Source: Desulfuromonadaceae bacterium
GTDB lineage: Bacteria > Desulfobacterota > Desulfuromonadia > Desulfuromonadales > SZUA-401
Assembly: GCA_003246035.1 (NCBI GenBank)
Contig: QKBP01000033.1
Span: 1 to 13,874 of the forward strand
Direction of reading: 5' to 3'
DNA length: 13,874 nt
Shown here: piece after piece, positions 1-8,569 of the stretch
How positions within the stretch are numbered: position 1 is the first letter of the stretch
Layout: each line of letters opens with the position of its first letter
Program-made: the position numbers and the translations under genes
Notes under the pieces: model-generated
Databases searched by the model: none
Told to the model about the DNA's origin: nothing
Seen by the model: the letters and a program-made list of their open reading frames with translations, nothing else

Positions 1-222
1 CTTCTGCACCAGTTCGCCCAGGTACGCCAGGTTGTCGGCGACCTTCTGCTCAGCCGTCAGCTTCTCAGGGAAGTTGGCGAGGATACGACCGGACAGGGAA
101 ATGTCGAGGGTCTCGACATCGATATCAGTCCCCTTGGTGAAGGCTTGGACAACCGGAAGGAATGCGTAGGTTGCCAGGGCCGGTGCTTCGTCGATTTCAG
201 ACCAGATGATCTTTGCAGTCAT
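1..222 (-). CDS. icd: NADP-dependent isocitrate dehydrogenase, monomeric type (N-terminal 74 residues, partial)
   Basis: The gene begins at the ATG at 222-220 and runs off the left edge, so only 74 residues are visible. It starts [20 protein letters not shown] and continues with [28 protein letters not shown] and [20 protein letters not shown]. This matches the N-terminus of the single-chain (about 740-residue) NADP isocitrate dehydrogenase family, which differs from the homodimeric type. The enzyme oxidatively decarboxylates isocitrate to 2-oxoglutarate in the cytoplasmic TCA cycle and makes NADPH. The start is supported by a Shine-Dalgarno sequence (AAGGAG, 6 nt before the ATG). It lies downstream of the hisS-aspS-lipoprotein group but is separated from it by a terminator and has its own promoter and long leader. 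The active-site regions lie outside the window. Confidence 0.93.
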   Translation of the reverse strand, partial: MTAKIIWSEIDEAPALATYAFLPVVQAFTKGTDIDVETLDISLSGRILANFPEKLTAEQKVADNLAYLGELVQK

Positions 223-284
223 GTCTCTCTCCTTCGTAACGTCAGTCTTGCCAGAGGCCTTAATAACAATGGCGAGAATTTATG

Positions 285-312
285 AGTATTTACACATAGA
301 TGTGTGCTTCAA
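285..312 (-). promoter_or_regulatory. Possible second icd promoter (P2) containing an inverted repeat
   Basis: On the minus strand TTGAAG (312-307) and AATACT (290-285, 4/6 match) are separated by 16 bp. The spacer contains the perfect inverted repeat ACACAT-CT-ATGTGT (305-292), which could be an operator or a leader hairpin. The match to consensus is weaker than P1. This is an inference from sequence only. Confidence 0.3.
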
Positions 313-340
313 CGGGAGATTGCGGGACAAAGAAATACGA

Positions 341-360
341 CCCCACGCCGAGGCATGGGG
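341..360 (-). other. GC-rich hairpin in the icd 5' leader
   Basis: As minus-strand RNA this is CCCCAUGC-CUCG-GCGUGGGG, an 8-bp stem with one U-G wobble and a 4-nt loop. The plus-strand RNA would have a C/A mismatch at that pair, so the structure favours the icd transcript. It lies about 8 nt after the predicted start of P1. It lacks a following U run, so it looks like an mRNA-stabilising or regulatory element and not an intrinsic terminator. Confidence 0.5.
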
Positions 361-368
361 CAAAATCG

Positions 369-383
369 TGTATACAGTATACA
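369..383. promoter_or_regulatory. Palindromic operator candidate over the icd -10 element
   Basis: TGTATACAGTATACA is a perfect 7+1+7 inverted repeat. It covers the -10 hexamer of the icd promoter, the usual geometry for a repressor that blocks RNA polymerase. Short dyads built on GTATAC are common for GntR-type and related helix-turn-helix regulators. The regulator cannot be named from the sequence, and a link to TCA-cycle control is inference from position. Confidence 0.6.
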
Positions 384-402
384 AAGGGTCCGGGCCTGTC
401 AA
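376..402 (-). promoter_or_regulatory. Sigma-70-type promoter of icd (P1)
   Basis: Read on the minus strand, a perfect -35 box TTGACA (402-397) is followed after 15 bp by TATACT (381-376), a 5/6 match to the -10 consensus. The 15-bp spacer is short, which may make the promoter weak without help or dependent on an activator. Transcription would start near 368 and give a leader of about 145 nt. The promoter begins just downstream of the terminator of the preceding group. Confidence 0.65.
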
Positions 403-429
403 GCATAAATCCTCGGCAGAAAAACAGGC

Positions 430-461
430 AAAAAAACCCCTCAGCGCAGTGGCCAAGGGGT
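430..461 (-). terminator. Rho-independent terminator after the LysM lipoprotein gene
   Basis: On the minus strand ACCCCT (461-456) pairs with AGGGGT (441-436). The stem can extend by four more pairs (two of them G-U) around a 6-nt loop, and it is followed by a run of seven T (436-430). It lies 9 nt after the TAA stop of the lipoprotein gene and closes the aspS group just before the icd promoter. Confidence 0.88.
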
Positions 462-470
462 CTGACAAGT

Positions 471-1112
471 TTACCGGGCCACCGGGCGACGGACCTGGGC
501 GGGGATCGGGAAGACCTCTGAGCGGCGAGCCATCTCGCGCGCCGCCTCGACCTCCTCGGCGGTGACATCGCGGGGGATGGTCAGCTCCTGTTTGGGGTAG
601 ATCTGACGGGGATCCTTGATCTGGTCGCGGTTGGCCTTGTAGAGAAGCGGCCACTGCAGGGCATCGCCATAGACCGAACGCTGTGCCGCGATCGTCCAGA
701 GGGATTCGCCGGGACGCACCACGTGCATGCGGGGGAGCTCGCGGGGTTTCCGGACCTCCTCCCCCCCGCCGGGGGTTCCCTGCGTCGGAGGCTCCTGCTC
801 ATCGACCGCCTGAAGGGCTTTATCGTCCCGTTCGTAGACCAGGATGATCACCTGGCCGGCGTAAAATTCCGCCAACTGCAGCACCTGGAGTGCCTGCTCG
901 TAATCTCCGGCCCCGATCAGTTCCTCGGCCTCGAGCAGCCGCTCGCGGGCCAGGGTGTAGTATTCCGGCGAGAGCGTGTCCCCCCCCATGGCCTGGGCCA
1001 GGGAGACGGAGCGCCGCGCCGAGGCCAGTTCGACCCGTGGCGGCTTGGCACACCCGGCCAGCAACGCCAGGCCGAGCAGCAGAACCGTGACAGCCGTGAG
1101 GCGCAACGTCAT
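471..1112 (-). CDS. LysM-domain lipoprotein
   Basis: The product has 213 residues. It begins with a lipoprotein signal peptide: hydrophobic residues 6-18 and lipobox LLAGC with the lipidated cysteine at 21. Residues about 25-100 form an alpha-helical, alanine/leucine-rich segment ([38 protein letters not shown]) resembling the DUF4398/TPR-like helices of envelope lipoproteins. A Pro/Gly/Glu-rich linker (about 106-125) leads to one LysM domain (about 129-180: [35 protein letters not shown]), which normally binds peptidoglycan. The protein is probably anchored in the outer membrane and bound to the cell wall. The start ATG at 1112-1110 has AGGAG 5 nt upstream, within the last codons of aspS; the aspS stop lies 2 nt before the ATG, so the genes are likely translationally coupled. 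The frame is open upstream through the shifted part of aspS, but the lipoprotein signal fixes the true start here. Confidence 0.9.
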   Translation of the reverse strand: MTLRLTAVTVLLLGLALLAGCAKPPRVELASARRSVSLAQAMGGDTLSPEYYTLARERLLEAEELIGAGDYEQALQVLQLAEFYAGQVIILVYERDDKALQAVDEQEPPTQGTPGGGEEVRKPRELPRMHVVRPGESLWTIAAQRSVYGDALQWPLLYKANRDQIKDPRQIYPKQELTIPRDVTAEEVEAAREMARRSEVFPIPAQVRRPVAR

Positions 1113-1114
1113 CG

Positions 1115-2879
<1,765 letters not shown>

Positions 2880-2956
2880 TGTCTTTCTTATTTAAGTTGT
2901 CTCCGCGGCGCCACGAAGTCCGTGCAAACATCAATGCAGCCCGGCGCGGGCGCGCG

Positions 2957-2986
2957 ATTATAACCGTGCAGTTCCTGCAGCGTCAA
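2957..2986 (-). promoter_or_regulatory. Promoter of aspS and the lipoprotein gene
   Basis: On the minus strand TTGACG (2986-2981) and a perfect TATAAT (2962-2957) are separated by 18 bp. The pair lies in the 120-bp gap between the hisS stop and the aspS start, giving a leader of about 70 nt. aspS can therefore be transcribed independently of hisS. The ribosome site before the aspS ATG (AAGAAAGACA) is only a weak Shine-Dalgarno match. Confidence 0.75.
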
Positions 2987-2999
2987 GGAGCGTGAACGC

Positions 3000-4244
3000 T
3001 CAACGCCCCAGCAGGGCCGGCAGCTCCTCGAGCGCCACTTCCTGCTGGCTGCTGTCCTCCATGTCACGCAGCATCGCCACCCCCCGGGCGAGCTCGTCGC
3101 CACCGAGGATCACCACCTTGCGGGCGGCGAGCTTGTCGGCCCGGCGCATCTGGGCCTTGAGGCTCTTGCCGAAGTAGTCCATTTCGGCCCAGACCCCCTG
3201 GCGCTGCAGGCGTGACATCAGCCCGAAGGCTACGTCGGCCGCTTCGTCGCCGAGGGCGGCGAAGAACACCTCCGGGACCGCCGGCTGGCGCGGCTCCTCG
3301 GCCTTGAGCAGGACCAGGCGCTCGAGCCCCATGGCGAAGCCGATCCCCGGCAGCGCCGGCCCGCCGAGCTCCTTCACCAGCCCGTCGTATCGGCCGCCGG
3401 CCGCCACCGCGTTCTGCGAGCCGAGACGGTCGGTGACCATCTCGAAGGTGGTCCGGGTGTAGTAGTCAAGCCCGCGCACCATGCGGGGATTGACGTCGAA
3501 ATCGAGTTCGAGCTGCTGCAGGCCCGTCTTGACGCGGCTAAAGTGCTCGTCGCAACCGGCACAGAGATGCTCGAGCACCGAGGGTGCACCGACGGTCGCC
3601 TCCTGGCACCCCGGGACCTTGCAGTCGAGCACCCGCAGCGGGTTGCTGGCCGTGCGGCGCACGCAGTCGGCGCAGAGCTGCGCGGTGCGCTGCTCAAGAA
3701 AAGCCACCAGCGCGGCGCGGTACCCGGGGCGACACTCGGGGCAGCCGAGGGAGTTGATCTGCAGGCTGACCCCCGGGATCTCCGCCGCGGCAAAGAAATG
3801 ACAGAGCATCGCCAGCACCTGGACGTCGATGCGCGCGTCATCGACCCCGATGACCTCGGCGCCGATCTGGTGAAACTGGCGGTAGCGCCCCTTCTGGGGA
3901 CGCTCGTAGCGGAACATCGGCCCGAGGTAGTAGAGCTTGCTGACCGGATCGAGGTTGTAGAGCTTGTGCTGGATGAAGGAGCGCATGACCGAGGCGGTCC
4001 CTTCGGGGCGCAGGGTCAGCGAGTTGCCGCTCTTGTCCTCGAAGGTGTACATCTCTTTTTCGACAATGTCGGTCGCCTCGCCGATCGAGCGACTGAACAG
4101 CTCGGTCTTCTCGACCACCGGGACACGGATCTCACTGTAACCGTAGCGGGAAAAGACCTCGCGCGCGGTCGCCTCGAGTTGCTGCCAGAGCTCGACCTCA
4201 CCCGGCAGAATGTCGTTCATCCCCTTGATACCGCTGATACTCAC
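3000..4244 (-). CDS. hisS: Histidyl-tRNA synthetase
   Basis: The product is a 414-residue class II synthetase that attaches histidine to tRNA-His in the cytoplasm. Visible family marks in order: GIKGMNDILPGE at the N-terminus; LTLRPEGTASVMR (77-89); motif 2 FRYERPQKGRYRQFHQIGAE (111-130); histidine motifs RGLDYYTRTTFE (257-268) and GGRYDGL (283-289); motif 3 PGIGFAMGLERL (299-310); and an anticodon-binding domain from about 325 to the end. Between 165 and 235 is a cysteine-rich insertion (C168, C171, C191, C194, C208, C213, C228, C231), seen in many bacterial HisRS and possibly zinc-binding. The start is a GTG at 4244-4242 with AAGGGG about 10 nt upstream; it fits the conserved N-terminus better than the later in-frame ATG. 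The gene stands upstream of aspS, a common pairing. Confidence 0.96.
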   Translation of the reverse strand: MSISGIKGMNDILPGEVELWQQLEATAREVFSRYGYSEIRVPVVEKTELFSRSIGEATDIVEKEMYTFEDKSGNSLTLRPEGTASVMRSFIQHKLYNLDPVSKLYYLGPMFRYERPQKGRYRQFHQIGAEVIGVDDARIDVQVLAMLCHFFAAAEIPGVSLQINSLGCPECRPGYRAALVAFLEQRTAQLCADCVRRTASNPLRVLDCKVPGCQEATVGAPSVLEHLCAGCDEHFSRVKTGLQQLELDFDVNPRMVRGLDYYTRTTFEMVTDRLGSQNAVAAGGRYDGLVKELGGPALPGIGFAMGLERLVLLKAEEPRQPAVPEVFFAALGDEAADVAFGLMSRLQRQGVWAEMDYFGKSLKAQMRRADKLAARKVVILGGDELARGVAMLRDMEDSSQQEVALEELPALLGR

Positions 4245-4318
4245 GTGCTCAATTCCCCTTGTGCCCGGTCGTGCCAGGCCGGATTTCGATGCTCGGAACC
4301 ATGTCCCGAACGTGGATG

Positions 4319-4347
4319 TTTGTAGCGCCGCTGGAGACGGAATGCAA
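4319..4347 (-). promoter_or_regulatory. Candidate promoter of hisS
   Basis: On the minus strand TTGCAT (4347-4342) and TACAAA (4324-4319) are separated by 17 bp. They lie just after the likely original stop of the small membrane-protein gene (4352-4350) and about 75 bp before the hisS start. The hexamers are imperfect, so hisS may also be transcribed from the upstream operon. I see no strong terminator in this gap. Confidence 0.35.
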
Positions 4348-4420
4348 GTTTAATTCGGGGCGGGTGGATCCTGGCGCAGGGTGTCGACGCGAAACTCGCC
4401 GATGGGGCGGGTCTTCCCCA

Positions 4421-4666
4421 TCAGGGCCATCGGCTCAAGAGGGGTCCCCTCGAGATGTGGCCCCCGATCAGGCGGAGGTCCTCGACATTCAGGGGCTTCC
4501 CCCTGGCAATCCCGAGCCCCTTGTCGACCCCTTCGCGAATCAGCACGTTTCGCAGGGTGCCTTCGACGAGCACCATGATACCGGACACCAGGAAGGCGGC
4601 GAACCGTGCCAGCAGGGTGACTCCGCGGAACCAGAGGGTATTGAAAACCGAGTTGCCCCGGTTCAC
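4421..4666 (-). CDS. Small membrane protein of unknown function, probably frameshifted near its C-terminus
   Basis: I do not recognise this gene. It starts at a GTG (4666-4664) that overlaps the TGA stop of the TPR gene by 4 bp, so it is probably translationally coupled to it. As written it has 81 residues, with one hydrophobic stretch at about 15-35 (GVTLLARFAAFLVSGIMVLV) likely to be a membrane segment. A conserved-looking tail follows: EGTLRNVLIREGVDKGLG, ARGKPLNVEDLRLIGG. After that the reading ends in an unconvincing SRGPLLSRWP. If one G were added to the G5 run (plus-strand C5, 4461-4465), the frame would instead continue as PHLEGTPLEPMALMGKT and on to a TAA at 4352-4350, giving 105 residues with the codon usage of the neighbours. 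I think the longer form is the original protein. Confidence 0.65.
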   Translation of the reverse strand: MNRGNSVFNTLWFRGVTLLARFAAFLVSGIMVLVEGTLRNVLIREGVDKGLGIARGKPLNVEDLRLIGGHISRGPLLSRWP

Positions 4667-7140
4667 CGGGCCGGTTCCTGCAACTGCCGCATCTTCAGCT
4701 CGGCTTTGGCGAGGTTGCGCTTGGCCTTGTCATGCCCCACCGCGATCTTCAGCACCTGCTGCCAGCGCGCAACCGCATGGCGATACTCACCCCGGGTATA
4801 GAACGCTACCCCTTCGAGATACAACCTCTCCACCTGCGCCGCGCTCAGCTGGCGGGCTTGAAGATCGAGTGCATCGAGGGCCGTGCGGGCTTCCAGGAGA
4901 TAAGGATCGACCTTCAGCGCCAAGGCGTACGCCTCACGCGCTTGCCCTCCCCTCCCCTGCTTCTCGAAGGTACGGCCCTTTACGAACCAGCTCGTGGCCT
5001 CCGCGGCAGCTGCCTCGCGGGCCCTGGCGAGCAGCTCGAGAGCCTGGGCCTGGGAAGGTTCAATGCGCAGCACCTCGCGCAGTATCTGGACCCCCTTGCC
5101 GGGTTCGCCCGCGTCAAGGGCCTCGCGGGCCTGGATCAGCAGGGAGAGCATGGTCTCGTCGGCCTCACGCAGGGTCGCCTCGTACTCTTCGTCAAGAGAG
5201 TCGGGGTCGGCCACGACCGTGTACGCCTCACGGTAGTGCCCGAGAGCCTTGCGGAAGTCGTGATCCGTGCGGGCCTGGCGGGCGGCCTCCAGCAGACCGG
5301 CGAGGCGTTTTTCGACCGCCGCTTCAAAGGCCAGGTACTCGTTGCGCAGCGGCGGCGTATCGTGCTGCTGCAGGACGTTGAGGAAATGCTCCCGGGCGGC
5401 CGTGTAATCCCCCTCGCCGAAGGCTCTGCGGGCCCATTGCAGCTCGTCGCCGATGAGCGCAGTCCGTAACGCGTCGATGCGCTGCATCCCCTCGAGCGCC
5501 TCGGCATTTTCGGGGCGCCCCCGAAGGACCAGCTCGAAGTTCGCGGCGGCCGCCTCCAGTTCGCCGACCTCGAGGGCCTCACGGGCAGCGGCAAGCCGCT
5601 CGTCGATGGCACCCTCGATCGCGGTGCGCGCCTGCCCCAGCCCCTTGAGGGCGTCCTCGTTGTCCGGTTCGATTTCAAGCAGCAGGGCAAACGCCTCGAC
5701 CGCCCTCGGAAATTCACCGAGTGCAAGCAGCGACTGGGCTTCGAGGAGTTGGCGGGCCAGCTCGAGTTCGAGCCCGTCGAGCAGGCGCTTTTCGAGCTCG
5801 TGTCCGCGGGACGACTCCGGCCAGAGCGCCAGCCCCTGGCGAACATGGGTCAGGGCGAGCACCGCATCCCCCTCGCTGGCGAGTTGCTCGGCCCTTGCGA
5901 ACCTCTCCTCGGCATCCTGTTCCAGTTGACGGGAAACCTCCTTGAGGTAGGCGAGCAGCTTGCGATCCAGGGGGTTCAGGCCACGCGCCTCCACAAACAG
6001 CCGGTATGCCTCCGGCAGGTCGCCCTCGCGGTAGAGTTTCTGCCCGCGATCGACCAGCGCGCGGGCCAGCCCCTGCTCCACCACCGCCAGGTTGCGCAAG
6101 GCCTCCGGATTGGCCGGCTCTTGCTCCAGAACCTGTTCGTAATAGCGGCGGGCGGCCGGGTAGTCGCTGCGCTGCAGGGCGACCTGAGCGGCCAGGGCGA
6201 GATGGCGCAGCTCGGGCTCCCGCACCCCGACCAGCGGGGTCAGACCTTGCCCTGCCCGTTCGAGGTCTCCCCGTTCGAACAGGCGCAGCGAGGCATTGTA
6301 GAGCAGCGGATAACTGCTGCGCTGGATATCGTCGGGGAACTCCCGAAGGATCCCTGCCAGACGCGCAATCACGTCGGCATCGCGCTTTTGCTGGTAGTCG
6401 ATATAGGCCAGGTAATAATGGGCCATCGGGCTGTCGGGGGCGACCTCGAGGGCTCGCGCGAACCCCTTGCGCGCCTCGTCGGCGTCACCCCTTTCGAGCA
6501 ACTCCAGGGCGCGGTTGTAGTGCAACGCGAAGAGCGTTTCGCGCACCTGGGTATCGTCCGGGCAGAGGGAGAGGTAACGGAGCAACTGCTCCTGTGCTTC
6601 CGGGGTGTGGTCGGCCCGAAACAGGACTTCGCCGAACAGGCGCATGATGTCGCGCCGTTCGGGTGCGAGTCCGACGACGTGCCGCAGCAGGTCGATGGCC
6701 TCTTGCTCTTCGCCCTGATCGAGATAGACCAGGGCGACGTTGTAGAGGGCGCTGGTGAGCGGGAAGATCTCGGGCTGGTCGAGGGCTCCCCCGGCTTCGG
6801 CCTGCTCAAGATAGAGCAGGGCACTGTCAGGGTCGCGCAGATGCGTGTAGGCGAGGCCGAGGTTGAAGTTGATCTCGACTGTTCGCGAGAGCGCCGGGTA
6901 GGCGCGGTGGAATTCCTCGATGGCCTCCTGATCGTCTCCCGCGGCGAGTAGCGAGAGCCCGAGCTGGTATCTCAGGGGCGCGTTATCCGGATCGATCTCG
7001 AGGGCTTGTCGATAGCGCTCGGCCCACGGCAACTCCGCGGTGACAACGGAGCGTGAAGTCACTCCTGCCACGCTCACGCCTGCCGAGGTAAAGCTTACCG
7101 TCAGCAGGAGGCCGATGGCCAGCAACCTGCCTGGTTTCAT
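4663..7140 (-). CDS. Large exported TPR-repeat protein
   Basis: The product has 825 residues. It begins with a signal peptide (MKPGR, then a hydrophobic core LLAIGLLLTVSF, cleavage probably near residues 20-26), so it should act in the periplasm or at the envelope. Nearly all the rest is helical repeats of the tetratricopeptide type, for example LRYQLGLSLLAAGDDQEAIE, NFNLGLAYTHLRDPDSALLY, YNRALELLERGDADEARKGF, WFVKGRTFEKQGRGGQAREA and LYLEGVAFYTRGEYRHAVAR. I see at least a dozen units or degenerate units and no catalytic domain. Such proteins are scaffolds for protein complexes. The ATG at 7140 overlaps the TGA of the GGDEF regulator gene (ATGA), and its own stop overlaps the GTG of the small membrane protein. 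This three-gene arrangement suggests a shared envelope function under cyclic-di-GMP-linked control. That function is not known and the link is inference. Confidence 0.88.
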   Translation of the reverse strand: MKPGRLLAIGLLLTVSFTSAGVSVAGVTSRSVVTAELPWAERYRQALEIDPDNAPLRYQLGLSLLAAGDDQEAIEEFHRAYPALSRTVEINFNLGLAYTHLRDPDSALLYLEQAEAGGALDQPEIFPLTSALYNVALVYLDQGEEQEAIDLLRHVVGLAPERRDIMRLFGEVLFRADHTPEAQEQLLRYLSLCPDDTQVRETLFALHYNRALELLERGDADEARKGFARALEVAPDSPMAHYYLAYIDYQQKRDADVIARLAGILREFPDDIQRSSYPLLYNASLRLFERGDLERAGQGLTPLVGVREPELRHLALAAQVALQRSDYPAARRYYEQVLEQEPANPEALRNLAVVEQGLARALVDRGQKLYREGDLPEAYRLFVEARGLNPLDRKLLAYLKEVSRQLEQDAEERFARAEQLASEGDAVLALTHVRQGLALWPESSRGHELEKRLLDGLELELARQLLEAQSLLALGEFPRAVEAFALLLEIEPDNEDALKGLGQARTAIEGAIDERLAAAREALEVGELEAAAANFELVLRGRPENAEALEGMQRIDALRTALIGDELQWARRAFGEGDYTAAREHFLNVLQQHDTPPLRNEYLAFEAAVEKRLAGLLEAARQARTDHDFRKALGHYREAYTVVADPDSLDEEYEATLREADETMLSLLIQAREALDAGEPGKGVQILREVLRIEPSQAQALELLARAREAAAAEATSWFVKGRTFEKQGRGGQAREAYALALKVDPYLLEARTALDALDLQARQLSAAQVERLYLEGVAFYTRGEYRHAVARWQQVLKIAVGHDKAKRNLAKAELKMRQLQEPAR

Positions 7141-8510
7141 CCGAGGCCGGACTCCTGGGCGCCGAGCACCACGTTGCGCTGGCGTTTGCCCCGGTACATG
7201 GCCTGATCGGCCATGTCCATCAGCTGCTCCTTGGACTTGGCGTCGTCGGGATAGGTGGCGAAGCCGATGGTGGCGGTGAGCCGGAAGGTGATGTCGTTGG
7301 AGTAGGTAAATTCGTGCTGCTCGAGGGTGCGGCGTACACGTTCACAGACGATACGCGCCCCGATCGAATCGGTGTCGAGAAGCAGGGCGCTGAACTCGTC
7401 GCCCCCGTAGCGGAACAGCAGGTCGACCTCACGGACGCAGCCGTGCAGCAGCTTGCCGATCTGCGCGAGGGCGCTGCTCCCGACCAGGTGCCCGTAGGTG
7501 TCGTTGATCTCCTTGAAGTGATCCAGGTCGATGAAGACCACCGAAAATTTGGCCCCGTAACGTTCGCAACGCCGTACCTCCTGGTCGAGGGAGCTCTGCA
7601 GGAAACGGTAGTTGTAGAGGCCGGTCAAGTCGTCGGTGAACATCATATCGCGCGCCCCCTCGTAGCGGAGCGCGTTGTCGAAGCCGAGGCACAGCTGGCG
7701 ATAGAGAAACTCGAGGTTCGGCAGGTAGATCTCGGTCGAGAGGTCGGCGCCGCTCGGGTTGAACAGCACCAGCGCCCCCTGTCCCTTCTCCTGGTTACAC
7801 AGGGGGAACAGGTACATGCTGCGGATGTCGACAAACGCTTCGGCAATCCCGGCGAGGTCTCCGGCCGACAGGGTCTGCATCCCTGAACACCCTTCCTTCT
7901 TGTCGACGAGTCGGACCGCGATGGCTCGCGCCAAATCCTCGTTGATGCCATGGGTGCTGATGATATCGATTTCGTTACGTCCGCTGCGCAGGAAACTGAA
8001 CCCGCGACCGTCTCCGACCTCATGCAGCATCGCCGTGATCGCCTGGGTCAGGAGACGCTCCATGTCGATGATGGCGGCCAGGTCCTGGCCGGCCGTAAAC
8101 AGCCTGATCTGGCGCTTGAGGTGGAGATTCTCGTTGAGCAGGCGACGCTGCTCCAGGCAGGTGTGCACGTCGTGCAGCAGGACCTCGGGATCGAAGGGCT
8201 TGACCAGGTAGTCGCGCGCGCCGGTCTTGAGGGCGTTAATCGCGGTCTCGACCGTCGCATGGCCGGTCACCAGGATCACCTCGGGAGGGCTCTGACGGCG
8301 CTTGATCACGCGCAACAGGTCGAGGCCCGACTTGCCGGGGAGGACCATGTCGGTCAGGACAACGTCAAGCGACTCATCCTCCAGCACGTCGAGGGCTTCC
8401 TCGGCGCTCGCCGCGGTCAAGACCCTGTAGCCGGCCTCACCGAGGATGTCACCGTACTGATGTCGAAAGAAGGCGTCGTCGTCGACGACCAGGATGGTCC
8501 CCTTGTCCAT
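7137..8510 (-). CDS. Response regulator with REC, GAF-like and GGDEF domains (diguanylate cyclase)
   Basis: The product has 457 residues. The receiver domain (about 5-118) has the acidic pair D10/D11, phospho-acceptor D54 in LTDMVLPG, T82 and K104, all intact. A middle region (about 135-275) resembles a GAF-type sensory domain (LAAIIDMERLLTQAITAML, ..GQGALVLFNP) with no recognised ligand. The GGDEF domain (about 288-455) has DDLTGLYNYRFL, FIDLDHFKEINDTYGH and the active motif RYGGDEF (GGDEF at 369-373). The product-binding inhibitory site RxxD (R360-D363) lies exactly five residues before GGDEF. It should make cyclic-di-GMP from GTP when phosphorylated by an unidentified histidine kinase, with feedback inhibition. 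The ATG at 8510 has AAGGGA about 10 nt upstream. It is the first gene of a tightly overlapping group with the TPR gene and has its own promoter. Confidence 0.95.
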   Translation of the reverse strand: MDKGTILVVDDDAFFRHQYGDILGEAGYRVLTAASAEEALDVLEDESLDVVLTDMVLPGKSGLDLLRVIKRRQSPPEVILVTGHATVETAINALKTGARDYLVKPFDPEVLLHDVHTCLEQRRLLNENLHLKRQIRLFTAGQDLAAIIDMERLLTQAITAMLHEVGDGRGFSFLRSGRNEIDIISTHGINEDLARAIAVRLVDKKEGCSGMQTLSAGDLAGIAEAFVDIRSMYLFPLCNQEKGQGALVLFNPSGADLSTEIYLPNLEFLYRQLCLGFDNALRYEGARDMMFTDDLTGLYNYRFLQSSLDQEVRRCERYGAKFSVVFIDLDHFKEINDTYGHLVGSSALAQIGKLLHGCVREVDLLFRYGGDEFSALLLDTDSIGARIVCERVRRTLEQHEFTYSNDITFRLTATIGFATYPDDAKSKEQLMDMADQAMYRGKRQRNVVLGAQESGLG

Positions 8511-8540
8511 ACGCAGTTTCCCTTGGAATTTAAAAAAGAG

Positions 8541-8569
8541 ACCATACCAGACGGAACCGGGAGTGTCAA
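8541..8569 (-). promoter_or_regulatory. Promoter of the REC-GGDEF / TPR / small membrane protein operon
   Basis: On the minus strand a perfect -35 box TTGACA (8569-8564) is followed after exactly 17 bp by TATGGT (8546-8541, 4/6 match). The -35 box overlaps the comEC stop codon (8568-8566). Transcription would start near 8534, about 25 nt before the regulator start codon. Confidence 0.72.

Noticed and set aside
341..360. Intrinsic terminator in the icd leader
   Set aside because: The hairpin is strong but is not followed by a U run on either strand. The real terminator of the preceding group is at 430-461.
5749..6951. A 400-codon plus-strand open frame opposite the TPR gene
   Set aside because: It is the antisense of clear TPR repeats on the minus strand, and no ribosome site or domain supports it.
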